From the NCBI GenBank assembly GCA_002077065.1, contig NAJO01000015.1, positions 310,001 to 374,000 on the forward strand: a DNA stretch of 64,000 bases, in the 5' to 3' direction. Source of the stretch: Cryoendolithus antarcticus. Its lineage: Eukaryota > Ascomycota > Dothideomycetes > Cladosporiales > Cladosporiaceae. Under the pieces are notes generated by a model that worked only from the letters and a program-made list of their open reading frames with translations, searched no databases and was not told the origin of the DNA. Below are positions 11,528-21,308 of this stretch, piece after piece (the first letter of the stretch is position 1; each line of letters opens with the position of its first letter). Made by a program: the position numbers and the translations under genes.

Positions 11528-12242
11528 ATTGACGAATGATCCTGGGAATTATGGTCGATCATAGTCAACGCTCGCATACAGTCGCACGAGCTCCCTCAGT
11601 CTATTTGCGCGACAGAACGTCGGGCACTCAGCGATACAACGAGCCGGAGCTCATGAATGAAGTGTGAGCTGGCAGCCATATGCTAGAGACTATGTAGGTC
11701 ACAGCAACTTTGCTCCATCACATCAGCTGCCTGCACTTTGCCGTTTCGTGCTTAGTGTTTAGGACGCGTCTGGTGCGATTTGCTCTCATCTCTCAGCCTT
11801 GCGCATTCAACGTGAAGTGCTGCGGTCGATGGACATAAGAGCCAGTCTTACTCTGCCGGGGGAAGGATTGCCCATCTGAGCGAGGGCTGCAGCTGGTGCT
11901 GTGAGGATGTCACTGGCCTATAGTCTTCTACAGTTCCTTGCGTTACAATCTCTTACAGCGAATAAGTTGACCTCAGGTGGTTGAACGCTCGATTGCGGGG
12001 TGCTGCCGAATGAATGGGCATCTAACACAACACGTGCTTAGCCGTAAAACCTGGTTCGCTCTGATATCTTACCGCAACTGGTACTCAAGTCCAACGACGA
12101 CAAGATGACACTGACCATAGCTCCGCTGCAGCTTGTCACTGACGCCAGTCCTCTACTAACGTCTGGTCTACAATACTTGGAGGCCACTCTACAACACTCC
12201 AAACAGCAAGAGAAAAAGCAAAGATTGCTGTGATCGATAGTA
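11528..12242. other. Intergenic region between eL24 and GH31 genes
   Basis: About 715 bp with no recognisable gene. It holds the 3' flank of eL24 and the promoter and leader of the GH31 gene. No TATA box is obvious near the GH31 start. Confidence 0.5.
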
Positions 12243-14804
12243 ATGCCTCAAGATGAGACCTTGCCGAAGCAATACGAACGCTGCGACGATGGCACTAGGG
12301 CTCACCTGATCGAGCTGATTTCCGCGACTGCTACGGATAAGCAAGCAACATTCACGCTCGAAGCCGTCAGATCCGGAGTCTACAGGACAACGTTCTCGAG
12401 TGACGAGCGTCCGTTGGCGCCGTTTCCAAGCTGCGAGAGACCAGAGCGCGCCTCGACGACTGCTACGCTCCAAGCCATCGGAAGCCACGATGTTGTGGCC
12501 ACCGACGATGCTGGTGCTGCCGCTCGTCTGGACTGGACTGGTGCACCAGTACTGACCCTCGGCTACAACGGCGAGATCCTGCACACAGATCTTCCGCATC
12601 GCTCGTACGTCCTCGATGGCACCGGTATAGCACACTACACTCGCTACTTCAAGGACTCGATGCATGTCGGTCTGGGCGAGAAAGCAGCACCGTTCGATCT
12701 CTCCGGTCGATCGTTCGTGCTTTCGGCGACTGACTCGTTTGGCTATGATGTTCACCATACTGACCCGCTGTACAAACACATCCCTTTACTCATCGTTGCC
12801 TCACCGAAGGGAGTCGTTGGCACTTTCTCGACCAGTCATGCTCGCGGCTCCTACTCTGTCGGGAGCGAAATGGACGGCATGTGGGGAAGATTCAAGGTCT
12901 ATCGCCAGGATCATGGTGGCCTGGAGCAGTACCACTTCGTTGGACGGACGATGCAGGAAGTGGTCTACAAGTACGCCGAGGTGGTCGGCTTCCCGTTACT
13001 CGTGCCTCGCTGGGCTTTCGGCTACCTGGCAGGAGGGATGAAGTACTCCATGCTCGATGACCCTCCGGCCCACGAAGCACTCGCGGACTTTGCAGCAAAG
13101 CTCGTTGAACATGATATACCCTGCTCAGGCTTCCAGCTCAGCTCCGGCTACACTGTCGCCGAGACCGAGCCGAAGACTCGCAACGTCTTCACTTGGAACC
13201 GCCATCGCTTTCCAGATCCCGAGGGCTTTGTTCGCAGCTTCCGCGAGAAAGGCATTCGACTGATAGCAAACATCAAGCCTTACGTCCTCACCAACCATCC
13301 CGCTTACGCCCATCTTGCAGCCTCAGGAGCGCTGTTCACAGATCCAAACACCAACACCACAGCCATCACCCGCCTCTGGTCCGCAGGCGGTGGCGAGTCA
13401 GGCGAAGGAAGTCACATAGACTTCACCTCCCCAGTTGGCTACACCTGGTGGTACGACAACGTCCTAGCACTGCGCAAGCTGGGTATAGATTGCCCGTGGA
13501 ATGATAACAACGAGTACACCATCCCCTCCGACAAATGGCTTATGTCGCTTTCCAATCCTGCCACTTCGTCCGCTGTCGATGCTACGACTTACAAGCGGCA
13601 AGACGTAGGCCTCTGGGGCCGAGCTCTGAACACCGAGCTCATGGCCAAAGCATCCCACGACGCTCTCCTCGCTGCGGCACCAGAAGAACGACCGTTCGTA
13701 CTCACGCGCTCAGCCACAGCGGGTACGATGCGCTATGCTTGCTCCACCTGGTCAGGCGACAATGTGACCTCATGGTCTTCGCTTCAAGGGTCCATGGCCC
13801 TGTCTCTCAACGCCGGACTTTCGCTGCTTCAGAACTACGGCCACGATATAGGCGGCTTCGAAGGCCCACAGCCAAATCCAGAGTTGCTACTTCGATGGGT
13901 GCAGCTTGGTATATATGGACCGCGCTTTGCAGTGAATTGCTTCAAGACTAGTACAGAGGACAATAGTGTTGGGGAGGTGATCGAGCTGTGGATGTACCCA
14001 GATATCTTACCGGAGATTCGCAAGGCGATCAAGAGACGGTATGAGATATTGCCATATCTGTACGATCTGATGTTGCAGAGTCATCGCACTGCTGTGCCGC
14101 CTATGAGATGGGTCGGTTGGGGCTACGAGAACGATGCGGAGGTCTGGTCGAGTAAGGTACTGAGAGAAGGGGAAGGGCAGTTCTGGCTTGGAGACAGTCT
14201 GATGATCGGAAGCGTCTTCACGCCAGAAGCGAAGAGCGTAGATATGTACTTGCCAAGGCGAGACGAGGACGATGCGTACCTGAACACCAATGCGCCGTAC
14301 CAGTACCTCGCTGCTGGACATTGGGCGGCTATCGATGCGCCGCTCTTGGGAAGCATACCTGTCATCGCGCGCGTTGGTGGTGCGGTCATCGTTGGCAAGC
14401 CTCTGCAGACCGTCGCGCCTGGTGACCTGATGAACAAAGCCAGCTTACCAGAAGACGACTACCGTGGTATTGAGATATTTCCTCGTCAAGTCGACAACCG
14501 TAGACAAGACGGGCTTCCGGACGTGTATACCTGGCTCGAGGACGACGGCATCTCCATTGCGAGTGTTGCAGATGCAGCTGTAGCGATGTGCAGATTCGAG
14601 TACGCTAGCGACGAGGAGCAGATTAGAGTCAAATTTGCAGTCGGTACGAAAGACTTCAGCCCGCCGTGGGTGAAGAACGGACTCTGGATCATCTTACCCG
14701 TCGGCGAGCAGAGAGCCGTTGAACCGCAAGGCGGCTCGATACGCGGCGAGGCTGAGACGGATGAGCGAGGCCGAAGGAAACACCTATACATTTTCGCCAG
14801 CTAG
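12243..14804 (+). CDS. Glycoside hydrolase family 31 enzyme (alpha-glucosidase-like), intracellular
   Basis: A single-exon frame of 853 aa. GH31 enzymes are retaining alpha-glycosidases or transglycosidases. A GH31 N-terminal domain (HTDLPHRSYVLDGTGIAHYT) precedes a catalytic barrel with FGYLAGGMKYS, GFQLSSGYT and the nucleophile segment CPWNDNNEY, where D421 is the expected nucleophile. The acid/base segment is WSGDN with D506. The segments ALSLNAGLSLLQNYGHDIGGF and WVQLGIYGPRFAVNCF are also typical. The nucleophile motif differs from the common WxDMNEP, so the substrate (alpha-glucoside, alpha-xyloside or another) cannot be told. I see no signal peptide, so it is probably cytosolic. The stop codon TAG (14802-14804) overlaps the stop of the converging downstream gene. 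Confidence 0.88.
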   Translation: MPQDETLPKQYERCDDGTRAHLIELISATATDKQATFTLEAVRSGVYRTTFSSDERPLAPFPSCERPERASTTATLQAIGSHDVVATDDAGAAARLDWTGAPVLTLGYNGEILHTDLPHRSYVLDGTGIAHYTRYFKDSMHVGLGEKAAPFDLSGRSFVLSATDSFGYDVHHTDPLYKHIPLLIVASPKGVVGTFSTSHARGSYSVGSEMDGMWGRFKVYRQDHGGLEQYHFVGRTMQEVVYKYAEVVGFPLLVPRWAFGYLAGGMKYSMLDDPPAHEALADFAAKLVEHDIPCSGFQLSSGYTVAETEPKTRNVFTWNRHRFPDPEGFVRSFREKGIRLIANIKPYVLTNHPAYAHLAASGALFTDPNTNTTAITRLWSAGGGESGEGSHIDFTSPVGYTWWYDNVLALRKLGIDCPWNDNNEYTIPSDKWLMSLSNPATSSAVDATTYKRQDVGLWGRALNTELMAKASHDALLAAAPEERPFVLTRSATAGTMRYACSTWSGDNVTSWSSLQGSMALSLNAGLSLLQNYGHDIGGFEGPQPNPELLLRWVQLGIYGPRFAVNCFKTSTEDNSVGEVIELWMYPDILPEIRKAIKRRYEILPYLYDLMLQSHRTAVPPMRWVGWGYENDAEVWSSKVLREGEGQFWLGDSLMIGSVFTPEAKSVDMYLPRRDEDDAYLNTNAPYQYLAAGHWAAIDAPLLGSIPVIARVGGAVIVGKPLQTVAPGDLMNKASLPEDDYRGIEIFPRQVDNRRQDGLPDVYTWLEDDGISIASVADAAVAMCRFEYASDEEQIRVKFAVGTKDFSPPWVKNGLWIILPVGEQRAVEPQGGSIRGEAETDERGRRKHLYIFAS

Positions 14805-16168
14805 AAGGACTTGCGCACCCAAGCTGTCAGCATACGCCGCATTCTCGATAGCCCAACAAATGCGCGATGATTGAGTGATCCCCCTATCGACACCGCCAGC
14901 TGTAAATCCAAGGGCCCGTCCCGCGTGAGCAAGTACCGCGCAGGAGACTTGGTGAGACTATCCCATCTCAGCGCGAACAGGAGCAGCGCCATCATAGTAT
15001 ACGCAGCATCATTACTAGCATTGTGTGTTCCCTTTACATCCTTTGGATCATGCTGTCTGAGGAAAACCGGATTTACCCCGAGACGGGCAACGAGTCTTCC
15101 CAGCTTCCTGGAGGGTATTACAGCATCATGCTCTGCGGCCAGATGCGCAAGATCAAGTGTATCAAATGCAGTGGCGATAGACAATCCCGTTTGGGTAGGG
15201 TCGAGGAGGTCAAGCTGTATGTGCGGGTCTTTCCGTAGCACGGCGAAGTCGATGTCTATAGAATGGCCAACGAACACAATGTGTCGAGGTCCTGATGAAC
15301 CTCTCTGCTCTCCATTGAGGACGCCTTTCAGAAGATACAGGAAGTCTTCTTTGATGCACCCTGGGCTAGTAATTCGAATGTCTGAAGTGAACAGGCAGTC
15401 AGTCAGGCCTTTCGTCGCTGCTATCCCTTTGTAATTCGCAAGTTGGGTCACAAACTGCGTCGTGCGCATCTTCGTGGTCCACTGCTGGCCTCGCAGCCCG
15501 GGTACAACGTCGACTATGTCCCTCATGTCCAGAGTCGTGACGCCAAGCTGAGTGACACGATCGATCAAGCCTGTGCGGTAGAATTCAGTGTCAAATGCGA
15601 CCAAGACAGCATCCTGGGGAGCAAGTATTGCCTCCTGGACGTCGCTGCCGGGCTCAGGGAGACCTAGAATCTGCCGCAGGCGGAAGATCGAGGACTGTGC
15701 AGAGAGCCCTTGTTCTTGGGATAGTCTCCAGCGAAGACTGCTCCGAGGAGTCCCCCGAGGACGCCGTCTCGGTGCTCTTGCCGATCGCGGGTGTCGCCAA
15801 TTCGCTGGTCGTACCACACCATGCAGTGGCGATGCTTTCTCTCGCGTTGCTGAGAATCTGCTGAACGGGAGTCTGGATCGAGCCAAGAATTTATCACCTG
15901 CAAAGTATTTTGCGATACTAGCTAGACGACCAAAAGTCACGACAGACTCATCAGCAACGACTGCTACATCTTTTGGTGGCAGGTATGGCGGAATCCTGCT
16001 GGTAGGCACTCGAGGGCCGATGATGGGTTTGGCCGCAGCATACTTGGAGACTACAGTATTCCTGATTGGGCCACCTGATCGAGATGATGTTCTTCCTTGA
16101 GGTTTCTTGTTGGCGATGCGTTTGGCGATGGCTTTGGCCTTGAGCGCCTGGCTCATGCTCGGCCGCAC
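14801..16168 (-). CDS. Gfd2/YDR514C-like DEDD-type nuclease domain protein
   Basis: An open frame of 455 aa. Residues ~185-400 form an RNase H-like exonuclease fold of the DEDDh type: D193 and E195 in VAFDTEF, an Asp in GHSIDIDFAVL (about 305/307), and H382 with D387 in HNASNDAAYTMMALL. This matches the C-terminal domain of fungal Gfd2/YDR514C-like proteins; Gfd2 is linked to mRNA export in yeast, but the activity here is not known. The N-terminus is basic (KAKAIAKRIANKKPQGRTSSR). Residues 110-150 are strongly Arg rich and look unlike the rest; another frame in this stretch looks more like normal coding sequence, so a missed intron or a sequence error is possible. Two close in-frame ATGs exist (MRPSM); the first is used. 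The gene diverges from the SDR gene. Confidence 0.72.
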   Translation of the reverse strand: MRPSMSQALKAKAIAKRIANKKPQGRTSSRSGGPIRNTVVSKYAAAKPIIGPRVPTSRIPPYLPPKDVAVVADESVVTFGRLASIAKYFAGDKFLARSRLPFSRFSATREKASPLHGVVRPANWRHPRSARAPRRRPRGTPRSSLRWRLSQEQGLSAQSSIFRLRQILGLPEPGSDVQEAILAPQDAVLVAFDTEFYRTGLIDRVTQLGVTTLDMRDIVDVVPGLRGQQWTTKMRTTQFVTQLANYKGIAATKGLTDCLFTSDIRITSPGCIKEDFLYLLKGVLNGEQRGSSGPRHIVFVGHSIDIDFAVLRKDPHIQLDLLDPTQTGLSIATAFDTLDLAHLAAEHDAVIPSRKLGRLVARLGVNPVFLRQHDPKDVKGTHNASNDAAYTMMALLLFALRWDSLTKSPARYLLTRDGPLDLQLAVSIGGSLNHRAFVGLSRMRRMLTAWVRKSF

Positions 16169-16475
16169 AGTCGCGCACGATCAAGGCATGTTGCAAGAGT
16201 GGACGTCAGATGAGCGCGTGCTCGTCACTCACACCGGTGTGAGACGTGTTGAAGCACACATATACAGCACTACCTAGGTAAGTGGTAGTTAAGTTGAAGG
16301 TCGAAGCCATTGAGATGTGTGGTCAATGCGTCGCGATGCTGTGTCTCAGATCCAGAAAGTCAATTCCCGATCTCCGAACTATGCTGTCATTGTTGTGAGA
16401 CAGATCTTCCAACATGCATCGTCCTTCTCGTCGCCGCAGCAGGTGCAGGAAAGTTTGTACATACAACCTACCATC
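16169..16475. promoter_or_regulatory. Short divergent promoter region (DEDD nuclease / SDR)
   Basis: About 307 bp between two divergent start codons, so both promoters must lie here or in the leaders. No named element was recognised. Confidence 0.4.
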
Positions 16476-17323
16476 ATGAAGCCTTGGGTGCTGGTCAGCC
16501 CATCCTCGAGAGGCATAGGCCTAGAGCTCGCAAGACGACTACTCAGGACCACCGATGTCCCGATAGTAGCTACTGCCAGGAAAGACCTCGACCAGACGCG
16601 CGAACATGTCTTGAGCGGACTAGATGGCGTACAGGAGGACCGGTTTCAGGTGTTGAAGGTGGACATGCTAGGTGCGTCGGCAAGACCTAGCACAACGCGC
16701 TCGAGAACTTCAAGCTCATACTGTACATAGACGAGCAAACAATGGCCGACGCAGCCTCCCACCTCAAGACCAGCTTTCCTTCCAAGGAATCATATCTCCA
16801 CCTCTCCCTCATCCTCCCCGGCATCCTGCATCCCGAGAAGTCGCCCACCCAGAGCAACTACGATCACGCCTTGCAGACCCTCCAAGTCAACGCCCTCGGT
16901 CCACTCATGATGCTCAAGCACTTCTCTCCTTTCCTTCCACGGAAGTCCACTACTCTTGAGTCTCCGCCCGGTCTTCCCTCGCAAGCCGTCTGGGCCACAA
17001 TGTCCGCCCGCGTAGGCAGCATCACCGACAATAACCTCGGCGGCTGGTATAGCTACCGCGCGAGTAAGGCTGCTGTGAACCAGATCACGAAGACTTTCGA
17101 CAACCATCTCAAGACCAGTGCAGGGGAGAAGGCTTTGGCCATAAGTCTTCATCCGGGAACAGTGAAGACGGGGTTGAGCAAGGACTTCTGGGGAAACGTG
17201 AAAGAGGAGAAGCTGTTCAGTGCCGAGTTCTCGGCGGAGAAGCTGATGGAGGTCGTGTGTAGTAGAGGTGTAGGGGCCAGAGGAAGGATTTGGGATTGGA
17301 AGGGAGAGGAGATACCACCTTGA
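16476..17323 (+). CDS. Short-chain dehydrogenase/reductase (SDR)
   Basis: Two exons (16476-16671 and 16731-17323), joined by a GTGCGT...CATAG intron that restores the frame (MLD|EQTMADAA), give 262 aa, a normal classical SDR length. SDRs are NAD(P)(H)-dependent oxidoreductases. The cofactor loop reads SPSSRGIGLELARRLL instead of the usual TGxxxGIG. The structural Asn is in LQVNALGPLMMLKHF, and the catalytic Tyr and Lys are in YRASKAAVNQ. A Ser upstream (MSARVGSI) can serve as the catalytic serine. The C-terminal part has SLHPGTVKTGLS, typical of C-factor-like SDRs. The substrate is not predictable. The gene starts 307 bp from the divergent nuclease gene. Confidence 0.87.
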
Positions 17324-18522
17324 GTCCTTTATGCGTCCAAAAGCTATCGCTGAAGTGATTCATTTGTGATCTTGTCATTGGATTGTTGCGTTCTGGTGGA
17401 TTGTATCACCACCTGTGACAGCACGCCTTTCACTCTGCGTGCCCAGGTCCTCGAATGTCAGCTCTTCGACCCAGATCGCCACCTCACTTCATCCTCTATT
17501 TGTTCAATTCCGCCGCCCTCTTCCTGTTCTCCTCCTTGCTCGATGCCTCGCCAATTGACTGCACAATCGCTGGACCAGGGTTTGCCTGGTGATCCTGAGC
17601 AGATGCTAGACCTCCGCTGGTGCCCTTGCTGCCATCATCGTGGAGCTCGTGTGTCGATGCTGTCGAGTCCTTTGACTCCTTCGCGACTTGGTCGTGGATG
17701 TCTACCGTTACGGTTAGAAAGAGTCCAAAGTATCTCTTAGTGAGCGCTGCGTACTGCTATGTGTTTCCTCCTCCTTTGGTTGGGCAGGCATGTTGAAGTT
17801 GATGGGGTGGAAACTTGGCTTTGGGATTGATGACTTTTACTGTTGAAGGTGGCTTAGGGATTATGGTGCTGCTTCCACTTAGGAGTCGCTTTCACTATCA
17901 AAGAATATTTAACTCAGCCTGCTCTCGTGACAATGTACCGCAGTCACACGTCAGTATGCCCGCAGTGGGGCAGCACGAGCAGCATGACGTTCACTCAATC
18001 CCTTGGGTAAACGTGATGGAGACGGGAGCTAACCTCGATTCTCTTAAAAGCACATTTAGCACTCCTAATGGACATTAACGAGAAACGATCTCTTGCACTC
18101 GACGAACGACACCTCGATGGCTTGGACCTTGATGGCGACTCGTGTAGCCATTGAAAAGGCCCCGAGATTGCGCAAGGCACCCTCGTCATTCCATTCTCCG
18201 CTCTCCTGACTTCAAAGCATATCCACCAATGCTTACAGCTGCGACCTGGACCAACGCTGGGGCCCACACGACGACAAGCGTGGATGCTAACTTTTGTCCC
18301 GACTATCTCGTTGAGACCAGCCTACGGTGCCACTATTGCACCCTGGGAGAGTAGCACTGGACTCGGCGAAGACAAATGAGGCGCAGGTTTGAAGGCTCTT
18401 CGTACGATAATTATCTCTTTCCGCTCACACCATGCTCTCACGCCCGTATCACTTCGATCCCGTACGTCCGCGTGTCCCATCCCCTATCTTCTCCACGGCA
18501 AAAGTTTCCGGCGTCGAAGTCA
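17324..18522. other. Intergenic region, no gene recognised
   Basis: About 1.2 kb between the SDR and the metallothionein-like gene. Short frames occur (for example plus 17366-17740, Cys/Ser/Pro rich) but have no family features and no supporting splice signals. It holds the 3' flanks of both neighbouring genes. Confidence 0.45.
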
Positions 18523-18648
18523 TTATTTCTGCTCACTGTCAATGATGTGATAACGACCAGAAAGATGTGGGAGAAGGGCACATACGCAAGTGCAGCTCCC
18601 ATCCGCGCACGAGCAAGCGTCGTTGGAGCAAGTACCGCAGCCGCCCAT
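18523..18648 (-). CDS. Metallothionein-like microprotein (fungal copper-type)
   Basis: Two exons (18586-18648 and 18523-18528) encode 22 residues beginning MGGCGTC and ending CTCK. Six cysteines lie at positions 4, 7, 12, 14, 19 and 21, including two CxC pairs. Small fungal copper metallothioneins (about 25 residues, Neurospora type) have the same start with MG, the same CxC spacing and a terminal lysine. Such proteins bind Cu(I) or other soft metals in the cytosol. The donor GTATGT at 18585 is excellent; the acceptor GAGCAG is followed by AAA TAA. The 57-nt intron is in frame without a stop, so retention would give a 41-aa form with the same stop. A TATAAA lies 120 bp upstream of the start. 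The gene is too short for most gene finders. Seven cysteines are usual in the Neurospora type; this has six. Confidence 0.68.
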   Translation of the reverse strand: MGGCGTCSNDACSCADGSCTCVCALLPHLSGRYHIIDSEQK

Positions 18649-18767
18649 GTTGATGGTTCTTGTTGATTGAGACTGGTGAGAATCGAAGTGTAGATTGCGT
18701 GAGTGTTTGGAGCAGTATTGTTCGAGAGCTTGAGAGAACATGGAGAAGCTGAAGTGTGAGAGCTTAC

Positions 18768-18773
18768 TTTATA
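18768..18773 (-). promoter_or_regulatory. TATA box candidate for the metallothionein-like gene
   Basis: The minus strand reads GGTATAAAGT here, about 120 bp upstream of the ATG at 18648. That leaves room for a 5' leader of roughly 90 nt, a typical distance for a TATA-driven inducible fungal gene. No metal-response element was identified with confidence. Confidence 0.45.
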
Positions 18774-19315
18774 CCACCTTTCGGCCGTGAACGGGATCGC
18801 TAATCCCACGAACGCGGACGTTAGACGGAACAGTAGCATAGCATTCGAGACTCCAACGCCGTTCAGTCGGGTCTACATCCCACATCGTCTGTAGCAAGCG
18901 CCGAACTCTCTGCGCTCAATGAGCCACTCACGTTTCTTTACTTGACCAGGCCGATCTGACGACGTGGGAGCATCCCTTAGAGCTGGGCGTAGCAGGGAGA
19001 TGTGGAACAGTATGCCATTGGCGGCGACACGAAGCTCGGCTTGGAATATGCAGAGGCAGCTCTGGGCTGCTGCGCACGTTTCTGCACGTCGTACCGAAAG
19101 CTCGTGCATGTCGGTTGCGTGAACGCTTGCCAGTGGCCGATGCTGCTGCAAGACATAGTAGGCTTACCAGATCGCTTGCGCCAACGTGCCGTTGCCGAGC
19201 CAAGTCGTGCCTTTTGCTTCTGTTCACGCGGGAGTATCGTTGATAGCTCCTGCGCGTTCGTGGCAAGCCGTTTGGATGCGGCCAGCAATCTCGTTTCGCC
19301 GAGGACCTCGACCTC
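18774..19315. other. Intergenic region upstream of the metallothionein-like gene
   Basis: About 540 bp holding the upstream promoter of the metallothionein-like gene and the 3' flank of the aldehyde dehydrogenase gene. Overlapping short frames on both strands have no recognisable motif. Confidence 0.4.
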
Positions 19316-21308
19316 TCACACTCCGATCATGCGTCTGATGCCCTTCACGATCCTACCCAAGCTCTCACCGTACCCGAATTCAATAACGCCTTTACCCATA
19401 GCATACGCACCCTCGCCCATTGGGTAGTCCAGCTTGCCAGGTATAGCAGTCTTGATCAGCCCGGGCCATCTGTCAGAACAGACGCTCTTGACATTACAAA
19501 GACTTCTCAGTCCTTCCTCTCCAGCGAAGCGTCCGTACCCACTGTTTCCCACGCCCCCAAAAGGCAGCTGCACCGCGTAGAAAACAGCAAAGTCGTTGAC
19601 AGCTACCATGCCCGCCTTCACCCGCTGCGTGACCCACTCGAGCTGCGCTCGCGCCGCAGAGCTGCCTGTAGGACCGAAGACACTGCAGCCAAGACCATAG
19701 ATCGTGCTGTTGGTAATCTCCACGGCGTGGGATGGGGAGTCGGCGCACATGAGGATGCAGATGGGCGCGAAGAGCTCTTCTTGAGCTATGCGCATCGAGG
19801 ACGTGACATCTACTAGAAGGGTGGGCTGAAAGTAATGGCCTGCAGAATGAAGTTGATGTGTGAGCCGCCTGCCACCAGCTAGTAGGCGGGCGCCTTGGGC
19901 GACTGCTTGGGAGACTAAAGACTCGAGTCTGTCGAAAGAGGCCGAGGAGATCATAGCGCCGACATCAACTTGCTGGCCGACAGGGAGGTCGAGGTCCGGA
20001 CCCGAGCGTAGGGCTTGGATGCGAGGGGTGAGGAGAGTGATCAGCCTGTTATAGGCGATGGGCATGGCTATCACTCGCTCCATGCCGATGCAGTTCTGTC
20101 CTGATGACTGGAAGAAGCCTCGCATAATTATGCTCGTGACACGCTGCATCTCGGATTCCGAGCTCGCTTTACCTGCAGGGTGATCTAGCACGATCGCCGC
20201 ATCTTTACCTCCTAGCTCGACGCAGACAGGTGTCAGTGACTTCGCTGCACTCTTGAGCACCTCGTGTGCTACGGGTTTGCTGCCGATGAAGGTGAGATGA
20301 CTGATGCCTGGATGTGATGTGAAGTATTCCGCTGTCTGTGGCCAGCATGCAAGGACCTGGACCAGATCCGGCTCATGACCGCAAGCAACCAGAGCAGAGC
20401 GCGCAATGTTGACAAAGTACTGCGACGACCAAGCAGTCTGCTCGCTACACTTAACAATGATTGCGTTGCCAGCGAATAGCGCACTGATGACTGGACCGAG
20501 TAGGTTGTGTAGCGGATAGCTGTCTGCCGTCAGCAAGATGTTCCTAACACATTAAAGCGCTTGATACTCACTTCCAACTTACACAAGACGCAACGACGCC
20601 CATAGGCTCATACCGTACCTCGTTCTTCTTGTAGAACATCAGCCGATTCGATGGCCTGCGCTCCGGCTTCAATGCCTTCTCCCCGTGGTTCAGTGTCCAC
20701 TTGAGTTTCTCAGCCGTCACAAAAATCTCGCCGAGGACTCCGTCGACTCGAGTCTTGCCGCTATCGAGACAAGCAGCGCGGACGATGGTGTCTTGGTTGT
20801 CAAGAACAAAGCTACCTGATCAGCAGGAGTCCGGACGAGCGGTGTGGCAAGAGGAGAACGTACTTCAGAAGCGAACGCAGGAGTTGTCTTCGCTGGACAA
20901 ATGTAGTCTGAGCCCATTCGATCTGCGCCTTCGTGGCCTTTGCCACTGCGCGATCGATGCCATCTGCCGTGCTGGGGTTCACGAGGCCCAGTAGCTGGCC
21001 GGTGGCTGGGCTGTAGCATTGTATCGCTGTGCCCCCAGAAACCTTGAGGAAGTCAGCAATACAGTCCGTTGTTGACACCTCGATGCCGATTTGACTGAAC
21101 ATACCTTGATAGTAGGTTCCTGTAAGACCTTGCCTTCCCATCCTGGCCTGCACTGCTCCGGCACTGGTACCGAGAACGTGACCGCGTCTTCGTCCTTTGA
21201 TCGCGTGAGGTGTCGTAGTACAAGGATGCCCACTAGTACTATGAGCACATTGATGGTCGCTGACTGCCAGTCTACGACTGGAACGCTGAGGTACTGTTGG
21301 ATGGCCAT
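19316..21308 (-). CDS. MSC7: Msc7-type membrane-anchored aldehyde dehydrogenase
   Basis: Four exons (21105-21308, 20864-21042, 20572-20811, 19316-20519) encode 608 aa, near the length of yeast Msc7. The N-terminus has one predicted membrane segment (about residues 17-33, INVLIVLVGILVLRHL). The aldehyde dehydrogenase domain follows: LDNQDTIVRAACLDSGKTRVDG, the nucleotide-binding CVSWNYPLHNLLGP, the general-base glutamate in VCVELGGKDA, and the catalytic cysteine near residue 351 in SSGQNCIGMERV. The C-terminal part has LPFGGVGNSGYGRFAGEEGL. Introns were placed by GTATGT, GTACGT and GTGAGT donors and by continuity with the family (CVSW|NYPLHN). The enzyme is probably NAD(P)-dependent with an unknown aldehyde substrate. 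Yeast MSC7 was named from a recombination screen; its direct role is unclear. It lies in tandem with ATP7. Confidence 0.9.

Noticed and set aside
12189..12779. 196-codon frame on the minus strand
   Set aside because: Antisense to the N-terminal part of the GH31 gene, with no recognisable features.
12243..17323. Possible biosynthetic cluster (GH31, SDR, aldehyde dehydrogenase, dioxygenase, methyltransferase in the window)
   Set aside because: The enzymes are spread among housekeeping genes over more than 30 kb, and no polyketide, peptide or terpene synthase, transporter or pathway regulator is present.
19002..19427. 141-codon plus-strand frame near the aldehyde dehydrogenase 3' end
   Set aside because: Its second half is antisense to the aldehyde dehydrogenase C-terminus and the first half has no motif.
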